A DNA stretch of 7,703 bases from Prevotellaceae bacterium UBA1746. Its GTDB lineage: Bacteria > Bacteroidota > Bacteroidia > Bacteroidales > Bacteroidaceae. Positions within the stretch are counted from its first letter, which is position 1. Each line of letters opens with the position of its first letter. The translations under genes were made by a program, and so were the position numbers. The stretch covers positions 5,396-13,098 of the forward strand of contig DCHS01000019.1 in assembly GCA_002314875.1 (NCBI GenBank), in the 5' to 3' direction. This document shows positions 5,505 to 7,703 of this stretch, one piece after another. The notes under the pieces are model-generated. The model was not told where the DNA came from and did no database searches. It saw only the letters and a list, made by a program, of their open reading frames with translations.

Positions 5505-7703
5505 TTACCTATCGTAGCTGCCCATGCTTCCGTATGGCAAAAGCACCTCCGCATCTATACAAATACTTCTGGCTGTGGCATTGTTATAGAACTGCACCAA
5601 TGCCTTTCCTGTTGAATCGGGTTGGACCGACGGGTTCCAGTACAGGGTGCGGCGATGGTCAGCAGGGTCTTTCGGCAGCATACGGTCGTACTTGACGTGA
5701 TAGAATTCCTTTACCTTATTATATCCCTGCAGAGTGGTATGGCGTATGCCTACGTCATCGGCACGCCGGTGCCCGTCAGTATAGGGATATATCAGCACGT
5801 ATGCCACATCCTTCATTCTGTCGGCAAGGTCGGGTATCTCGTCAATAAGCGGATTTGAAACCCCAGGCTCTACTATCTCCATTTTTTCAATCTCGCTAAC
5901 AAGTGGCAGGTCCCATCCCTGAGCCTCAGTGTTTTCCTTGCGTCGCATGTCGTAGAAAACAACCGGGGCATGCCTGTAATAGAGTTTCTCGCTTGTTCCT
6001 GAATCTGAAGCCATTGAACGCAAATAGAAATTGGGATTGATTTGCGTAAGAAAAATCTTTATGTCCTCGTAGGTGTATTCCGCCTGGTCCTCCAGCACGT
6101 CCATTTCCTGGGCAACGTCGTAGGTAATGCTCACGTCGGCCACTCCGTTATTCCGGCTTACTTTTCCCTGAACCTCAACCTCTTTAAGCAGCACATCGCC
6201 CGGCATAATCTTAATATCACTCCGGTCGATTGTATTGTCCTGATACTTTGACGACTTGTCAGCGGTTTCATTGATATGATATAGCGGAATCTGACGCTCA
6301 TAGTAGGAAAGTTCCCTCAAATCAGGGGCATACAGACGGTCGACCGTGATAAAGCTATTCTTGCTACGGTTACCGTTCAACACCTGGAGCGACAGGTTCC
6401 ACTTTCCGTAAAAGTCAAACAGGAAATTGAAGCGCCCTTTTTCATCGGTCTCGCAGTTGCCGTGGAAAGAGGTGCTGTCGGAGGTCATCCACATCAGAAC
6501 ATTCAGCCCTTTCAGCGGATTGCGACCTATCACACTGAGTATCTGTCCATTAAGCAGAATACCTTCTTCAATAGGCTGTTTCAGGACAAACTCTTTTCGA
6601 CCGGTCATTGTGTTCCAGTCGTACCGGCGCCACCCCTGGACAAGCATCAGCAGGTCCAGCAGACGGCGGTGAGAGGCGTCATTGCGTTCGAAATAGGCCG
6701 CCGGATTGTGTATGTAGCCTTTCAACTCGGACGACAGGAGCATATCGCTGAAAATATCTGTCCTGTAGGAGTTTGCAAAGCCGTCGTAGCCGTCTCGGAT
6801 TGAGAGTGAAAACGGTGTTGTGACAGCCACCGTATCTCGGGGACGCTCCTCAGTAAGTTTAAAGGTCATCTGCACCCGCTTGAAGGGTTCAATCTCCCCT
6901 CCATTGAAATCGCAATCGAAACGGACCCGCCTCGGGTCGGCCATTTCATTGACTACGAACACCATACGTGAAGCCAGTATCCGGCCCGTACGGTCGAAGA
7001 TCATCACATCATTGACACCGGTCGGCAAACTCTGTTTTGGATAGACAAGACTCTGCGGCTCACATGCCGGAAAACTGCGGAAAGTATAGATATGGCCCCT
7101 GTTTGCAATAACCAGTGCCACAGAATCAGAATTGGCGATATACTTTCCCACAGGGGTTGTAGTTACGCCCAATTCCTTTTCTCTCAGACCGTTGACCGAC
7201 AAGAGTATTCCGTCACTCTCCGATGCTGGTAACAAAGACTCTGCCTTTTCCCCGTGCGCACCGGTCAGACAACGGTAACTTTCGCCCGCCTCGGGCAAAA
7301 ACGAAAACCACCCCATTCCGTCATGAAGTGTGAATAGCGTAGTTATGGTATCCCCCTTGCTATCGACCAGCGGACAATTCAGTGCCATGTCGTCACCATC
7401 CTCACCTACCGCCTTGAATGCCACCGTATTGGGGACTCCCGCCAGCAAATGTCCCCCTTCGGGATAAAACATAATTGCGGCATGGGCCTTCTTGCGGTCT
7501 TCGCGACGCTTTGAGGCTGCTGTTTCCTGCTCGGCAGATGGAGCATCAGAGGCTGCATAGCGTGTCCTTCCCGGCCGCTTGAAGGGAAGGACGGGGCGGC
7601 GGATTGTCATCTGAGGCGTCTGGCGCAAGTTTGTTGCCGCATCGTAAGCCGGTGCATTGAAAACAGGAAGCACCCTGGAAAAGACAATCTGACTGTCGAA
7701 ATT
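5505..7703 (-). CDS. Large periplasmic/outer-membrane-associated protein with MG2-like and carboxypeptidase-regulatory-like domains (C-terminal part, 5' end outside window)
   Basis: The frame is open to the right edge, so at least 732 residues of a longer protein are present. A GTG at 7673 is in frame but is not the likely start, because coding sequence continues upstream of it. Domains from N to C: a macroglobulin MG2-like beta domain (about 7470-7270) with FYPEGGHLLAGVPNTVAFKA and HDGMGWFSFLPEAGESY; a linker including LLSSELKGYIHNPAAYF and LLDLLMLVQGWRRYDW (about 6745-6615); a carboxypeptidase-regulatory-like fold (about 6565-6380) with LLNGQILSVIGRNPLKGLNV and ETDEKGRFNF; the LKEVEVQGK motif typical before TonB-plug-like domains (about 6190); a plug-like segment (about 6100-5760) with LYYRHAPVVFYD; and a terminal beta domain starting TLYWNPSVQPDSTGKALVQFYNN. 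This layout occurs in a Bacteroidetes family of unknown function; no barrel is present in the part seen. A signal peptide would lie outside the window. GC content is native-like. Confidence 0.8.
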   Translation of the reverse strand, partial: NFDSQIVFSRVLPVFNAPAYDAATNLRQTPQMTIRRPVLPFKRPGRTRYAASDAPSAEQETAASKRREDRKKAHAAIMFYPEGGHLLAGVPNTVAFKAVGEDGDDMALNCPLVDSKGDTITTLFTLHDGMGWFSFLPEAGESYRCLTGAHGEKAESLLPASESDGILLSVNGLREKELGVTTTPVGKYIANSDSVALVIANRGHIYTFRSFPACEPQSLVYPKQSLPTGVNDVMIFDRTGRILASRMVFVVNEMADPRRVRFDCDFNGGEIEPFKRVQMTFKLTEERPRDTVAVTTPFSLSIRDGYDGFANSYRTDIFSDMLLSSELKGYIHNPAAYFERNDASHRRLLDLLMLVQGWRRYDWNTMTGRKEFVLKQPIEEGILLNGQILSVIGRNPLKGLNVLMWMTSDSTSFHGNCETDEKGRFNFLFDFYGKWNLSLQVLNGNRSKNSFITVDRLYAPDLRELSYYERQIPLYHINETADKSSKYQDNTIDRSDIKIMPGDVLLKEVEVQGKVSRNNGVADVSITYDVAQEMDVLEDQAEYTYEDIKIFLTQINPNFYLRSMASDSGTSEKLYYRHAPVVFYDMRRKENTEAQGWDLPLVSEIEKMEIVEPGVSNPLIDEIPDLADRMKDVAYVLIYPYTDGHRRADDVGIRHTTLQGYNKVKEFYHVKYDRMLPKDPADHRRTLYWNPSVQPDSTGKALVQFYNNATARSICIDAEVLLPYGSMGSYDR

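Noticed and set aside
6427..6803. Plus-strand open frames opposite the large periplasmic-protein gene
   Set aside because: They are shadows of a continuous coding frame with recognisable domains on the other strand.
7671..7673. GTG as the start codon of the large periplasmic protein
   Set aside because: The frame stays open to the window edge, and no signal peptide follows the GTG as would be needed for an exported protein.
1..7703. CRISPR arrays, tRNA or rRNA genes, insertion sequences
   Set aside because: No regularly spaced repeats, cloverleaf-like stretch, ribosomal RNA sequence or transposase coding was seen on either strand.

Overview
The window looks like a piece of a Bacteroidales chromosome (Prevotella/Bacteroides-like). 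The reasons are the methylmalonyl-CoA (succinate to propionate) genes, promoter elements of the Bacteroidetes TAnnTTTG type, start codons without clear Shine-Dalgarno sequences, and a large periplasmic protein of a Bacteroidetes-type family (macroglobulin-like domain, carboxypeptidase-regulatory-like domain, TonB-plug-like tail). Species cannot be named from the sequence alone.

Layout: (1) Positions 1-1439, minus strand, hold a likely operon read right to left: an RbsD/FucU-fold protein, then methylmalonyl-CoA epimerase, then the start of the carboxyltransferase (alpha) subunit of methylmalonyl-CoA decarboxylase / propionyl-CoA carboxylase, which runs off the left edge. (2) Divergently, on the plus strand (1573-2460), is a membrane-anchored coiled-coil protein of unknown function, with a Bacteroidetes -7 element just upstream and a hairpin just downstream. 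(3) Positions 2576-5325, minus strand, hold a two-gene Type II restriction-modification system: an endonuclease gene (PD...ExR nuclease, probably AccI-like) followed, with overlapping stop and start codons, by a gamma-class N6-adenine methyltransferase. This block is visibly more AT-rich than its neighbours and is most likely horizontally acquired. (4) From 5505 past the right edge, minus strand, is the C-terminal part of the large periplasmic/outer-membrane-associated protein.

How the genes work together: the epimerase and carboxyltransferase act in consecutive steps of propionate formation: (R)-methylmalonyl-CoA made by mutase is epimerised to (S) and then decarboxylated. The restriction genes form a self-contained defence module with no visible controller (C) gene, so how endonuclease is delayed relative to methylase is an open question. 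The methylase ends in a sequence resembling a beta sliding-clamp binding motif. Nothing here amounts to a clearly new system. The most distinctive points are the clamp-like tail of the methylase, the R-before-M gene order, and the RbsD-like gene in the propionate operon.
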